A stretch of DNA of 23,158 bases from Paracoccaceae bacterium. GTDB lineage: Bacteria > Pseudomonadota > Alphaproteobacteria > Rhodobacterales > Rhodobacteraceae. The position numbers were made by a program, and so were the translations under genes. The stretch spans positions 1-23,158 of the forward strand of contig DNSZ01000091.1 of assembly GCA_003500165.1 (NCBI GenBank), written 5' to 3'. Positions 1 through 7,148 of the stretch are shown here, in pieces. Under the pieces are notes generated by a model. It was not told the origin of the DNA. It was given only the letters and a program-made list of their open reading frames with translations, and did not search any database. Each line of letters begins with the position of its first letter. Positions within the stretch are counted from its first letter, which is position 1.

Positions 1-6
1 GAAGCA

Positions 7-1143
7 TTAGGCTGCAGCCTCCCTCAGGAAGCTTCGACGCTTCGATGGTGGCCCCTCGTGGGCGATCTCGATCCGGCCGTCGCGGATAAGGCGATCCATC
101 GCGGCCGCCAGGGCCCGTTTCGAGCATCCACCAGAGTCAGGCTGATTTGCGAACACGGACGGCGCATACGTCAGCCCGCCGGCGTGATTTACCTTCCGCC
201 CTTGGGTGGCGAATTGTCTCAGAAGAGAAAGGAAAACTCTTTCGGCTTTGGCATTGCCTGCGGCCCGGTCGATACCGTCTGCCGGCTGGTCTGCGACAAA
301 TCGGCCGTCAATCCACTTCATGGCAATTTCGGTCGCCGTTCCCGCGTAATTGCTCTTCTTGACTGACAATCGGCGCGCATCTGGATCGGCCTCGTATCCG
401 TCATCAATTACGCGATCCAGATAAAGGCGCGACCTAACCGAATTGTTCCACGCTGTCGAACCGGAAAGCCCGGAGCCATTTTGCATCCCAGCCACCGAAG
501 GATGCGCAAGCAGCAACACCGCGGTAGAGTTGCGAATGGCAATGCCGCGCAATTGGCCTATGAATTGTCGGACCTGTGCGCGGTCAATTTCGGAGCCGCC
601 GAATAAATCTGCGGCGGTGTCAAGGACAACGAGCGCGGGCCGGATGCTGGCAATCTCCGCTTCGATCTGCGCGGCCAGCGGCGTTTGGATGATGCCGGCG
701 CGCCCCGGCAACGGTGCTGCCATGAGCGCATCACGCCCGGCCATCGACACGATGTGCAAATCGCGGAGATCGGCGAGATCGAAGTCGTCACCAGCCGCAA
801 TCGCCGCCAGGCGCCGGTGCAATTCGTCCGCTGAATCCTCGGCCGTCAAAAGCAGAGCCGGTCCCGGATCATCGATCGGGCGCCCCAGCCAATCGCGGCC
901 AAGCGCGGTTGCGGTTGCAAGTTGCGCGGCCAGCGTCGATTTTCCGACGCCGCCGTCGCCGCCCAGAAGCGAAACAGTGTCCGCAGGCACAAGCCCTTGC
1001 AGCAGCCACCGCCGCGGCGGGACCGGCTTGCCTGCCAGGTTGGAAGCAGAACAGAACAGCGGCGGGGGCGGCGCGGCCTTGCGCTGCGCCGGCGCCGGCT
1101 CGACCGGCGCCAGCTCGCCCCAACCGTCCGGCGCGGGTCTCAC
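7..1143 (-). CDS. RepA-like AAA family ATPase (P-loop NTPase of mobile element)
   Basis: A 378-residue protein with a clear P-loop ATPase core of the RepA/KaiC-like (RecA fold) type. Walker A (GGDGGVGKST) is at residues 61-70 and Walker B (hydrophobic run ending in D175) at 171-175, followed by a sensor-like LLAHPS at about 211-216. The first 50 residues are Pro/Ala-rich and probably disordered. Residues about 305-375 look like a winged-helix DNA-binding tail. Proteins of this family are replicative-helicase-like ATPases of plasmids, satellites and prophages, often encoded next to AlpA, as here. By inference it helps replicate the excised element. The start is GTG at 1143 with only a weak G-rich element upstream. 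That codon overlaps the stop of a possible 28-codon ORF (1140-1226), so translation may be coupled. The exact in vivo role is unproven. Confidence 0.85.
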   Translation of the reverse strand: MRPAPDGWGELAPVEPAPAQRKAAPPPPLFCSASNLAGKPVPPRRWLLQGLVPADTVSLLGGDGGVGKSTLAAQLATATALGRDWLGRPIDDPGPALLLTAEDSADELHRRLAAIAAGDDFDLADLRDLHIVSMAGRDALMAAPLPGRAGIIQTPLAAQIEAEIASIRPALVVLDTAADLFGGSEIDRAQVRQFIGQLRGIAIRNSTAVLLLAHPSVAGMQNGSGLSGSTAWNNSVRSRLYLDRVIDDGYEADPDARRLSVKKSNYAGTATEIAMKWIDGRFVADQPADGIDRAAGNAKAERVFLSLLRQFATQGRKVNHAGGLTYAPSVFANQPDSGGCSKRALAAAMDRLIRDGRIEIAHEGPPSKRRSFLREAAA

Positions 1144-1226
1144 GATAACACCCCGGCGCTTGTGGCACTCCGGCCGGTGCCCCCGGTTGCGCCCGCCAGC
1201 GCGCTGGGGCGTTCAATGCCGGGCAT
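1140..1226 (-). CDS. Possible 28-residue ORF between alpA and the ATPase gene
   Basis: An ATG at 1226, four bases after the alpA stop codon, opens a 28-codon frame whose TGA overlaps the GTG start of the ATPase gene (GTGA). The product is Gly/Ala/Ser/Thr-rich and matches nothing I recognise. The geometry suits a coupling leader that carries ribosomes from alpA to the ATPase gene. There is no convincing ribosome-binding site and the frame is short enough to occur by chance. Confidence 0.2.
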   Translation of the reverse strand: MPGIERPSALAGATGGTGRSATSAGVLS

Positions 1227-1229
1227 CTG

Positions 1230-1415
1230 TCAGGCGGCCTTCGTCTCGCGCGCGGCAAGCCACGCGTCGATCTCGGACTCGCGCCAGCCGACAAGCCGCG
1301 CGCCCAGCGCGACGGGCTGCGGAAACGCGCCCCGCTTCATCCAGTCGTAAATGGTCGAGCGGGCCAACCCTGTCCGGGCCTCGACGTCGGGGCGGCGGAG
1401 AATTTTTTCAGCCAT
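1230..1415 (-). CDS. AlpA family excisionase / transcriptional regulator
   Basis: A 61-residue helix-turn-helix protein with the hallmarks of the AlpA/Phage_AlpA (MerR-like excisionase) family. It has a recognition segment RTGLARSTIYDWMKRGAFP (residues 14-32), then the wing region with GARLVGWRESEIDAWL (38-53). Family length is usually 60-80 residues, so it appears intact. AlpA of CP4-57 activates the integrase gene and promotes excision. By analogy this protein probably controls the integrase or directionality of the element. It lies 110 bases beyond the AT-hook-like gene and 86 bases before the ATPase gene, all on the same strand. The ATG at 1415 is the only sensible start. Its upstream gap has a TATAAA-like box in an AT-rich patch, suggesting its own promoter. 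Confidence 0.9.
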   Translation of the reverse strand: MAEKILRRPDVEARTGLARSTIYDWMKRGAFPQPVALGARLVGWRESEIDAWLAARETKAA

Positions 1416-1498
1416 GTTCGTGCCTTCCGGTTGTGCCGCAACGGGATGTCGCGGCTCCCGCCGGAAATGTGGCCTATGGCGCGGCGTCAGTCGTTTGC

Positions 1499-1504
1499 TT
1501 TATA
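1499..1504 (-). promoter_or_regulatory. Possible -10 box for alpA
   Basis: On the minus strand TATAAA occurs about 85 bases before the alpA start in a locally AT-rich patch (about 1490-1530). A short inverted repeat GGAA/TTCC sits just upstream. No good -35 hexamer is seen at 16-18 bases, so the element may need an activator, or may not be a promoter. Confidence 0.25.
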
Positions 1505-1525
1505 TTCAGGAATTTTCCGCCAACG

Positions 1526-2152
1526 CTAACGCATTGTTTCCATGATCTTCTGGACGGCTTTCAGCGTTTCGGGCGGGATCGCCACTAGCGCGCGGACGCG
1601 TTCATTCAGCCCCGCGAAGGCCCGCCCGATTTCCAGCATCCGTTCGCGCGCCGGGTCGAGCGCCTTTGACAGTTCGAGCAAGGCTGTCAGCACCTTTCCT
1701 GCCTCTCGCCGCATCCGCCGGTGATCGAGCATTGCGCGCCGGGCTGAATCGTAGGTGGCAAAGCGCCGAAAGCCCTCATCCCGCATGGCGTCCGCGATGG
1801 CGTCACATTGTGAAAGGCGCGGGCCGGTCCTGTTCCGATACGGCGCCATTCTGCTTTCCGAAAGCGCCCGGATCGCGGCCCGCAAGGCCCTGTGCGCCTT
1901 TCGATCGCTCGTTCCCTTTGGGCGGCCCCGGCCCCGTTGCGCGCGGCCCTCGTGCTCTGCCAGCGCCGCCGCCATTGCCCCCAGGTCGTCATCCGTCACC
2001 GCCTCGCCGCGCGCGTTCTTCGCCTGCATCGCGGCCAGCACCGCTTGCGGGCTTCGGTCAGCGCGGATCGGCGGTGCGTCCTTTGCTGCCCGGATCGCGG
2101 CCCGCGCCAGCGCCACCGCGTTCTGGTATTCCTCGCGGCTGGGGCGTTTCAT
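1526..2152 (-). CDS. Hypothetical protein with AT-hook-like motif, coupled to integrase
   Basis: A 208-residue basic, helix-rich protein of unknown family. Residues 74-80 read GRGRPKG, a near-consensus AT-hook (the core R-G-R-P inserts into AT-rich minor groove). The following segment to about residue 160 is very Arg-rich, and the last 55 residues look amphipathic and possibly coiled-coil. I chose the ATG at 2152 because it overlaps the integrase TGA as ATGA (2149-2152), a classic translational-coupling arrangement. The open frame extends 19 codons further upstream inside the integrase gene, without a better start. Being co-translated with the integrase suggests, as inference, a DNA-bending or directionality accessory. 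It could equally be a small regulator of the element. I do not recognise a named family. Confidence 0.7.
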   Translation of the reverse strand: MKRPSREEYQNAVALARAAIRAAKDAPPIRADRSPQAVLAAMQAKNARGEAVTDDDLGAMAAALAEHEGRAQRGRGRPKGTSDRKAHRALRAAIRALSESRMAPYRNRTGPRLSQCDAIADAMRDEGFRRFATYDSARRAMLDHRRMRREAGKVLTALLELSKALDPARERMLEIGRAFAGLNERVRALVAIPPETLKAVQKIMETMR

Positions 2153-3324
2153 CCTGCGACCCCCAGCTGCACCACGTCGCCGCGCCGGGCGTCCAGATAG
2201 GTGGCCCAAGCCTGCATCATCTTGGCCCGCTTTGCGAAGACATCGGATCGCGCATAGGCCCGCTCAACCGCGTCGCCGGTCGCATGGGCCAGCGCCGCCT
2301 CTGCCACCTCGCGCGGGAAATTCGTTTGCTCTTGTGCCCATGTCCGGAAAGACGTCCGGAACCCGTGCACATCGGCATCGAAGCCCAATTCCTTGACCAG
2401 CTTCGACAGCGTCATGTCGGACAGCGGCTTGCCGCGCAGGCTGGGGAACACAAGCCCGGACCCGTCGCGCAGCGCCTCGGCTTCGCGCAGGATTTCAAGC
2501 GTCCGGCGCGACAACGGAACGCGGTGCGGGCGGCCCATTTTCATCCGCTCGCCGGGGATTTCCCAAACCGCCGCCGCCGCGTCGATCTCATCCCAGCGGG
2601 CCGCCCGTGCTTCGCCGGATCGAACGGCCGTCAGCACAACGAATTCCAGCGCGAGTTTGGTGGCGGGCCATGCCCCCGAAGCCCTCACCCTGTCGATGCA
2701 GCCGGCAACCTCGGCGTAGGGCAGGGCCTTCCGGTGCGCCCGGGTCTTTTCCAGCCGGGGCAGGGCCAGCGCCTCGGCGGTGGCCGGGTTGTCGGTGCGT
2801 AGGTGCTCCGCGATTGCCCACTTGAACACCGCAGAGGCGCGCAACGCCAGTTTGCGGGCCTGCTCGGGCGTTTTCTCTCGCACCGCCAGCACCGCTTGCC
2901 GCATATCCGCAGAGGTCACGGCGGCCACCTTCTTAGCCCCGAAACGGGGGAAGGCATGGGTTTCCAGCGACGCCAGGAATGCCTTCGCGTCCTTCGGGTT
3001 TTTGAATGTCGGGGCAAGTTCGACATGGGCCTTGCGGGCGGCCTGTTCGAAGGTCAGCGCCGCGCGGGCGGCCCTCTTTTCGGCCACCGGATCGCGGCCC
3101 CGATACGCTGCCCGCTTGTTGTCGAGCGCCAGATCGCGGGCCTCGGCCAGCGTGACCACCGGCGGGCTGCCAAGCCCGATCTCGACGCGCCGCCCCTGCA
3201 CCATCATCCGCTGCACCCATTGCCGCGAGCCGCCCTTGCGGACGCGGAGAAACAGGCCCAGCCCGCCGCCGTCATGGTATCGGCCGGGGGTCTTGATCGT
3301 CTTGACAAAGGCCGCTGTCAGCAT
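2149..3324 (-). CDS. P4-type tyrosine recombinase/integrase
   Basis: A 391-residue site-specific recombinase of the bacteriophage P4/CP4-57 type. The N-terminal DUF4102 arm-binding domain (about 1-85, with GRYHDGGGLGLFLRV) is followed by a SAM-like core-binding domain (about 90-185) and the catalytic domain (200-375). All six catalytic residues can be placed: R235 (AVRSGE), K262, H320 and R323 (HGFR), H347 and the nucleophile Y357 (ERAYARSD), so it should be active. The length is normal. The start at 3324 (MLTAAFVK) matches where family proteins begin; a start at 3366 would add 14 residues that lie partly within a palindrome. It overlaps the downstream gene by 4 bases. Upstream lie a perfect hairpin and phased GGAAC repeats, likely sites for control or recombination. 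Confidence 0.95.
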   Translation of the reverse strand: MLTAAFVKTIKTPGRYHDGGGLGLFLRVRKGGSRQWVQRMMVQGRRVEIGLGSPPVVTLAEARDLALDNKRAAYRGRDPVAEKRAARAALTFEQAARKAHVELAPTFKNPKDAKAFLASLETHAFPRFGAKKVAAVTSADMRQAVLAVREKTPEQARKLALRASAVFKWAIAEHLRTDNPATAEALALPRLEKTRAHRKALPYAEVAGCIDRVRASGAWPATKLALEFVVLTAVRSGEARAARWDEIDAAAAVWEIPGERMKMGRPHRVPLSRRTLEILREAEALRDGSGLVFPSLRGKPLSDMTLSKLVKELGFDADVHGFRTSFRTWAQEQTNFPREVAEAALAHATGDAVERAYARSDVFAKRAKMMQAWATYLDARRGDVVQLGVAG

Positions 3325-3342
3325 GTGCTTTCCGTTCCAGTT

Positions 3343-3365
3343 TGTCCCCCAAGAAATGGGGGACA
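3343..3365. promoter_or_regulatory. Perfect inverted repeat in integrase leader (candidate operator or att-associated site)
   Basis: Arms TGTCCCCC (3343-3350) and GGGGGACA (3358-3365) are perfectly complementary over 8 bases around a 7-base AT-rich centre. The site starts 19 bases before the integrase start codon, where a repressor or a leader hairpin would act. It has no T-run, so it is not an ordinary terminator. Confidence 0.6.
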
Positions 3366-3368
3366 CGG

Positions 3369-3396
3369 CCGGAACATACCGGAACGCAACGGAACA
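3369..3396 (+). repeat. Three helically phased GGAAC direct repeats upstream of integrase
   Basis: GGAAC occurs at 3371, 3381 and 3391, exactly 10 bases apart, so each copy faces the same side of the helix. On the other side of the palindrome, at 3330-3338, the reverse complement appears as TTCCGTTCC. This suggests binding sites for the integrase arm domain or for an AlpA-like excisionase. The assignment to a protein is inference. Confidence 0.55.
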
Positions 3397-3465
3397 TGGA
3401 AGGGTTTTTAAGCCCCTACAAACAATGTCTTATGGAAAGGCTCGGAATGTGCCGGAAAAGGCCCG

Positions 3466-3484
3466 GGCGCATCCCCGGTGCGCC
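3466..3484. repeat. Short inverted repeat in the element/chromosome junction region
   Basis: GGCGCA (3466-3471) and TGCGCC (3479-3484) flank a 7-base spacer. It lies between the integrase control region and the nlpC stop, where the attachment core should be. It could be a recombination core or a weak transcription stop for nlpC; the sequence does not decide. Confidence 0.25.
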
Positions 3485-3581
3485 ATTCTTCCATCGCCAG
3501 TTTCGAACGCCGTTCCGGCCCGGAGAGCGGCGGCCCATTCGGTGGCTCGAAACGCTGTCCCGCAACCGGCGGCAGGGGGGA

Positions 3582-4427
3582 TCACCCCCGCGGCCGACCG
3601 GCAAGGCGGCCCCGGCCGGTCGGCGGCCCGCCGCCCTGATCCGCGATCCGCGCGATGGCCGCGCCCAGCCCCTCGACCGCCACCGCCATGCGATGGGCGT
3701 TGGCGTGGACCAGCCGATCGGGTTCGGCAACGATCGCCACATGACCCTGCCAGAACACCAGATCGCCCCGCGCATAGGGGGCATCGCGTGGCGTCGCGGT
3801 GCCAAGTGCTGCCGCCTGCAGGTCGCTGTCGCCCGGGCAAGGCAGCCCGCAGGCCAGGGCGGCGATCTGCACCAGCCCCGAACAGTCGATGCCGAAGGCG
3901 CTGTTGCCGCCCCACAGATAGGGCGTGCCGAGAAGCCGCTCGGCCACGGCGACCGGATCGGGCTCGGGCCGGTCGAGCGGGGCGAGATGGACCGCCGGCA
4001 CGAACCCCCCGGTCGCCAGCCGGGCCAGCGGCGCGCCGTCATCGGCGACCGCGACCCGGGAGCCCAGCGACAGCGTCGCGATCTCCCCCGTCTTGATGTC
4101 GGGCGCGGTGTAGACATGCGTCGCCCGTGCGGCGACGCGATGGGTCGGGGCGGCTGCGTCGGTCAGTGCGCCCGCCGCGACATAACCGACATAACCGTCG
4201 CGCGGCGCCAGGCCAAAGGCGTGGCCGCGGTCGATCTCCAGCACGTCGAACGCCTCGCCGAACAGCAATTGCCGGTCGCGCGCGCCATCGGGCGCGGCCA
4301 GCAGATCGGCGACCGGCACCGCCACAAGGCGCCGCACCGGCGCGACAAAGCGCCGGGCCGTCACCGCACCGCGCAGGGCGATATGGGCGACCCGCCCGTT
4401 GGCGGCCAGCAGCCGCCGGTCAGTCAC
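3582..4427 (-). CDS. NlpC/P60 (C40) family cysteine peptidase with N-terminal SH3-like domain
   Basis: A 281-residue protein of the dipeptidyl-peptidase VI / YkfC-like type that cleaves peptide stems of murein or recycled muropeptides. Residues about 30-150 form bacterial SH3-like repeats. Residues 157-255 are the NlpC/P60 domain with catalytic C182 in GIDCSGLVQ, H229 in GHVAIV and H241 (HANAH). No signal peptide is visible, which points to a cytoplasmic role in muropeptide recycling, as for family members paired with a leucyl aminopeptidase. The GTG start at 4427 overlaps the aminopeptidase TGA as GTGA, so the two are co-translated. The last 10-12 residues are Gly/Arg-rich and may be unusual; the element junction lies about 100-250 bases downstream. 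A G5/C5 inverted repeat (3576-3589) spans the stop codon. Confidence 0.9.
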   Translation of the reverse strand: MTDRRLLAANGRVAHIALRGAVTARRFVAPVRRLVAVPVADLLAAPDGARDRQLLFGEAFDVLEIDRGHAFGLAPRDGYVGYVAAGALTDAAAPTHRVAARATHVYTAPDIKTGEIATLSLGSRVAVADDGAPLARLATGGFVPAVHLAPLDRPEPDPVAVAERLLGTPYLWGGNSAFGIDCSGLVQIAALACGLPCPGDSDLQAAALGTATPRDAPYARGDLVFWQGHVAIVAEPDRLVHANAHRMAVAVEGLGAAIARIADQGGGPPTGRGRLAGRPRG

Positions 4428-5800
4428 GGGCCAAGCAAGCCGGGCAACGCCTCGAACAGCGCCCGCGCCCCCTGCCCGATGCCGCCCCGGGGCCGCGCCG
4501 CATCGCCGTCGGGCGACCAGCCATAGATGTCGAAATGCACGAAGCGCGGGCTCGCCCGCACAAAGCGGCGCAGGAACAGCGCAGCCAGGATCGAGCCCGC
4601 CATGCCGCCCTTCGGCGCGTTGTCGAGATCGGCGATACCGGGATCGAGCCGGGCCTCGTAGCCGTCCCAGAACGGCATCCGCCACAGCGGGTCGCCGACC
4701 CGCGCAGCGGCCGCGGCCAGCTGCCCGGCAAGGGTGTCGTCATCGGTGTAGAACGGCGCCAGATCGGGCCCCAGCGCAACCCGCGCCGCCCCGGTCAGCG
4801 TCGCCATGCAGACCAGGGCTGCGGGCGGATCCTCATCGGCCAGCGCCAGCGCGTCGGCCAGCACCAGCCGGCCTTCGGCATCGGTGTTGTTGACCTCGAC
4901 CGTCAGGCCGTTGCGGGCGGTCAGGATATCGCCGGGGCGGAACGCATTGCCGGCCACGGCATTTTCAACCGCCGGGATCAGCACGCGCAGGCGCACCGGC
5001 GCCGCCGTGGCCATCAGCATATGCGCCAGCCCCAGAACCGTGGCCGCGCCGCCCATGTCCTTTTTCATCAGCCCCATCGAACTGCCGGGTTTGAGGTTCA
5101 GCCCGCCGGTGTCGAAACACACGCCCTTGCCGACCAGGGTCAGGGCGGGATCGGCGGGATCGCCCCAGACCATGTCGATGAGCCGCGGCGCCTCGGCCCC
5201 GGCGCGGCCGACCGCATGGATCAGCGGCAGGTTGGCCGTCAGCAGCGCCGCGCCTGCCGTCACTTCGACCGCGGCGCCGAAATCGGCCGCAAGCGCGCGC
5301 ACCGCCGTCTCCAGCGCCGCGGGCCCCATGTCGTTCGCCGGCGTGTTGATCAGGTCGCGGGTCAGGAACTCGCCCGCCGCGATTGCCGCAATCCGGTCGG
5401 CATCGACGCCTTCGGGCGCGATCAGCCGGGCCTGCATTGCGGGACGGTCGCGATAGCGGGTGAACCGGTAGCCCGCCAGCAGCCAGGCCAGCGCCGCCTC
5501 CTGCCGGGCGGCCACGCCTTCGACACCATCGAGCCGCCAGACCCGTTCGGGCAGCTTCGCCGCCGCGCCGGCGATGGCGAACCGGCCCGGCTCCTCGCCC
5601 AGCCCGACGAGCGCGCCCGCAAGCCCGCCATCGGCATCGGGCAGCAGGCAGATCTCGCCTGCCCCCGCCGCAAAGCCGGTGGCGGCGACCCATTGCGCCA
5701 TGCGGGGATCGGCGGTTTCGCGCCAGCCTTCCAACCCCGAAGGATCGAGCGCGACCAGCGGCAGGGCCGGGTCGGTCGGGGCGGCGAAACAGGGCGGCAT
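4424..5800 (-). CDS. M17 family leucyl aminopeptidase
   Basis: A 458-residue dinuclear metallopeptidase that removes N-terminal amino acids from peptides in the cytoplasm. The family signature NTDAEGRL is at 305-312. With a constant offset of 45 from E. coli PepA, all active-site residues are present: K225 and D230 (VGKGVCFDTGG), K237, D248 (MKKDMGG), D307, E309 and R311. The N-terminal domain (1-140) is short and divergent, as in the PepA-like subfamily common in alphaproteobacteria, so I do not assign pepA. The ATG at 5800 follows GGAG at good spacing. The 3' end overlaps the NlpC/P60 gene by 4 bases, making a two-gene peptide-degradation operon that probably processes murein peptides. It is transcribed divergently from the AraC-type gene. 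Confidence 0.95.
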   Translation of the reverse strand: MPPCFAAPTDPALPLVALDPSGLEGWRETADPRMAQWVAATGFAAGAGEICLLPDADGGLAGALVGLGEEPGRFAIAGAAAKLPERVWRLDGVEGVAARQEAALAWLLAGYRFTRYRDRPAMQARLIAPEGVDADRIAAIAAGEFLTRDLINTPANDMGPAALETAVRALAADFGAAVEVTAGAALLTANLPLIHAVGRAGAEAPRLIDMVWGDPADPALTLVGKGVCFDTGGLNLKPGSSMGLMKKDMGGAATVLGLAHMLMATAAPVRLRVLIPAVENAVAGNAFRPGDILTARNGLTVEVNNTDAEGRLVLADALALADEDPPAALVCMATLTGAARVALGPDLAPFYTDDDTLAGQLAAAAARVGDPLWRMPFWDGYEARLDPGIADLDNAPKGGMAGSILAALFLRRFVRASPRFVHFDIYGWSPDGDAARPRGGIGQGARALFEALPGLLGP

Positions 5801-5827
5801 GGTCGCGTCTCCGTCTTGGGCGTCCTG

Positions 5828-5856
5828 ACCCTAGCGGCCATCGAATCGCGCCGCAA
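5828..5856 (-). promoter_or_regulatory. Candidate sigma70-like promoter for the aminopeptidase operon
   Basis: On the minus strand TTGCGG (5856-5851) and TAGGGT (5833-5828) are separated by 17 bases, about 28 bases from the gene start. Each hexamer matches consensus at only three positions, so this is a plausible but weak call. Confidence 0.3.
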
Positions 5857-5970
5857 TCGCCGCAGCTGCCGATCGGGCGCCGCCTGGCTGCGCCGTCATG
5901 CCGCTTGTGACCGGCGCCGCAATTGCTCGAGTGTTGCCGTGCTCAACCGGCCAGAGCGGCGCGTGACGCC

Positions 5971-7049
5971 ATGACGGACCCCGGGCAACCCGCGACGGAC
6001 GCCAGCGCCGAACGGCTCCCGCCGGATGGCATTGTCTGGGTCGGGGTCCTGGCCGCGATCCCGCGTCTTCTGGCGGAAGAGGGGGTGATCCCGACGCGGT
6101 GCTGCTGCCGCTGGGCCTGACAGCCGAGGTGCTGTGGGGCCTGACAGCCCCGATCGCCTTCAGCGAGATGTGCAGCATCCTGCGACATTGTGCCGATTTC
6201 ACCGGGATCGCGCATTTCGGCATGCTGGTCGGGGCACGCGAGCATCCTTCGATGCCTGGTGCCTTGCAGAAGGTGGTCTTTGGCGCGGGCAGCGTGCAGG
6301 CGGCGCTGGACGCCGCCTGCCAGGACTTCTCGCAAGGCGACCGTGGCGGGATCACCGCAATCGACAGCGACGCGGGCGCGGCGCGCCTCGGCTATTCCCT
6401 GTTCGATCCTTCGATCGCGGGCGCCGCGCAGATGCACGATTTGGCCGTGGCCGGCCTGGCCCGTCTTGTGCATCTGCCCTGCGGACCGCAATGGCGCCCG
6501 ATCGAAGCCCGCCTTGCCCATCCGGCGCCGGCGGATACCGCGCCATATGCCGCCAATCTGGGTTGCCCGGTGCGGTTCGATGCGCCGCGAACCGCGATCG
6601 TGTTCGATCCCGCATGGCTGGAAGCACCGGTCGCAGACCCGGACCCGATCATCCGTGAGGTGGTGGCGAACCACCTGCAGGAACTCGGGGCGCTGCGCGG
6701 CCCGGAACTGATCGGGGAACTGCGCGGGCTGATGCCGTTCGTGATCGGGTCGCATCGCGCGACGCTCGGCCAGCTCGGCGCGGCCTGCGGCGTCGGCACC
6801 GCCGCCCTTGGCGCGCGGCTGCGGTCTGCCGGCACGCGCTTCACCCAGCTGCGCGACGAGGCCACCCACGGCCTGGCCTGCCAGCTTCTGGAATACACCG
6901 GACTCCCGGTTGCGGCTATCGCGCGCCATCTTGGCCATGCCGGACCGGCCGCTTTCGGGCGTGCCTTTGCCCGCTGGTCGGGCAGGTCGGTATCCGACTG
7001 GCGCGCCCAGGCCCAGCCCCGCTTGCAGAAGGCCGGCCGGCGGATGTAG
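5971..7049 (+). pseudogene. AraC family transcriptional regulator, split by a one-base frameshift
   Basis: Read with one frame change, this encodes about 359 residues: an AraC-type regulator with an N-terminal arabinose-binding-like sensor domain (PF12625 type) and a C-terminal two-HTH domain. The ATG at 5971 opens a frame reading through LAAIPRLLAEEGV and then hits TGA at 6118-6120. The family-typical continuation (DPDAVLLPLGLTAEVL) is in the next frame from about 6087 on. The switch coincides with a run of five G at 6081-6085; one extra G, or a -1 slip, restores a family-like sequence. The C-terminal half has an intact second helix-turn-helix (AIARHLGHAGPAAFGRAF). Possible explanations are a genuine pseudogene, a sequencing error, slippage at the G-run, or restart at GTG 6099, which would give 316 residues. 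It lies upstream of the carbonic anhydrase gene; the target is unknown. Confidence 0.8.
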
Positions 7050-7148
7050 CCGGGGTCAGGCCGGGCGCGGCATGGACATGGCCCGAACTTTGGCCCAGGA
7101 AGCCCGCCGGTCTGCCGATCGGGCCGCAATCGCACCAGGGGGACGCCG

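Larger units (their letters stand above)
1..3450. mobile_element. Right-hand end of an integrated mobile element (satellite, IME or prophage type), left part outside window
   Basis: Four consecutive minus-strand genes form a typical integration/replication module: P4-type tyrosine integrase, a small coupled protein, AlpA-like excisionase and a RepA-like AAA ATPase. To the right come ordinary housekeeping genes (NlpC/P60 peptidase, leucyl aminopeptidase). The integrase reads inward from the right end, as expected for an integrase gene next to its attachment site. The boundary is not defined: it should lie between the integrase start (3324) and the nlpC stop (3582), where composition changes from a more AT-rich stretch (about 3400-3440) to GC-rich chromosome. 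No tRNA was found in that gap, so the target is either not a tRNA or is at the other end. No capsid, tail, relaxase or conjugation gene is visible, so the class of element cannot be decided here. Confidence 0.8.

Noticed and set aside
3576..3589. G5/C5 inverted repeat over the nlpC stop as a terminator
   Set aside because: Stem of only five pairs with a four-base loop inside coding sequence and no T-run; noted in the nlpC entry but not called.
3400..3600. tRNA or tRNA 3' fragment as integration target (TTCGAAC-like word near 3508)
   Set aside because: The T-loop-like word lacks complementary flanking stems on either strand, and no acceptor stem or CCA end can be built.
4127..5974. 615-codon plus-strand frame over the aminopeptidase and NlpC genes
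   Set aside because: The minus strand carries all M17 and NlpC/P60 catalytic motifs; the plus frame is a GC-bias shadow.
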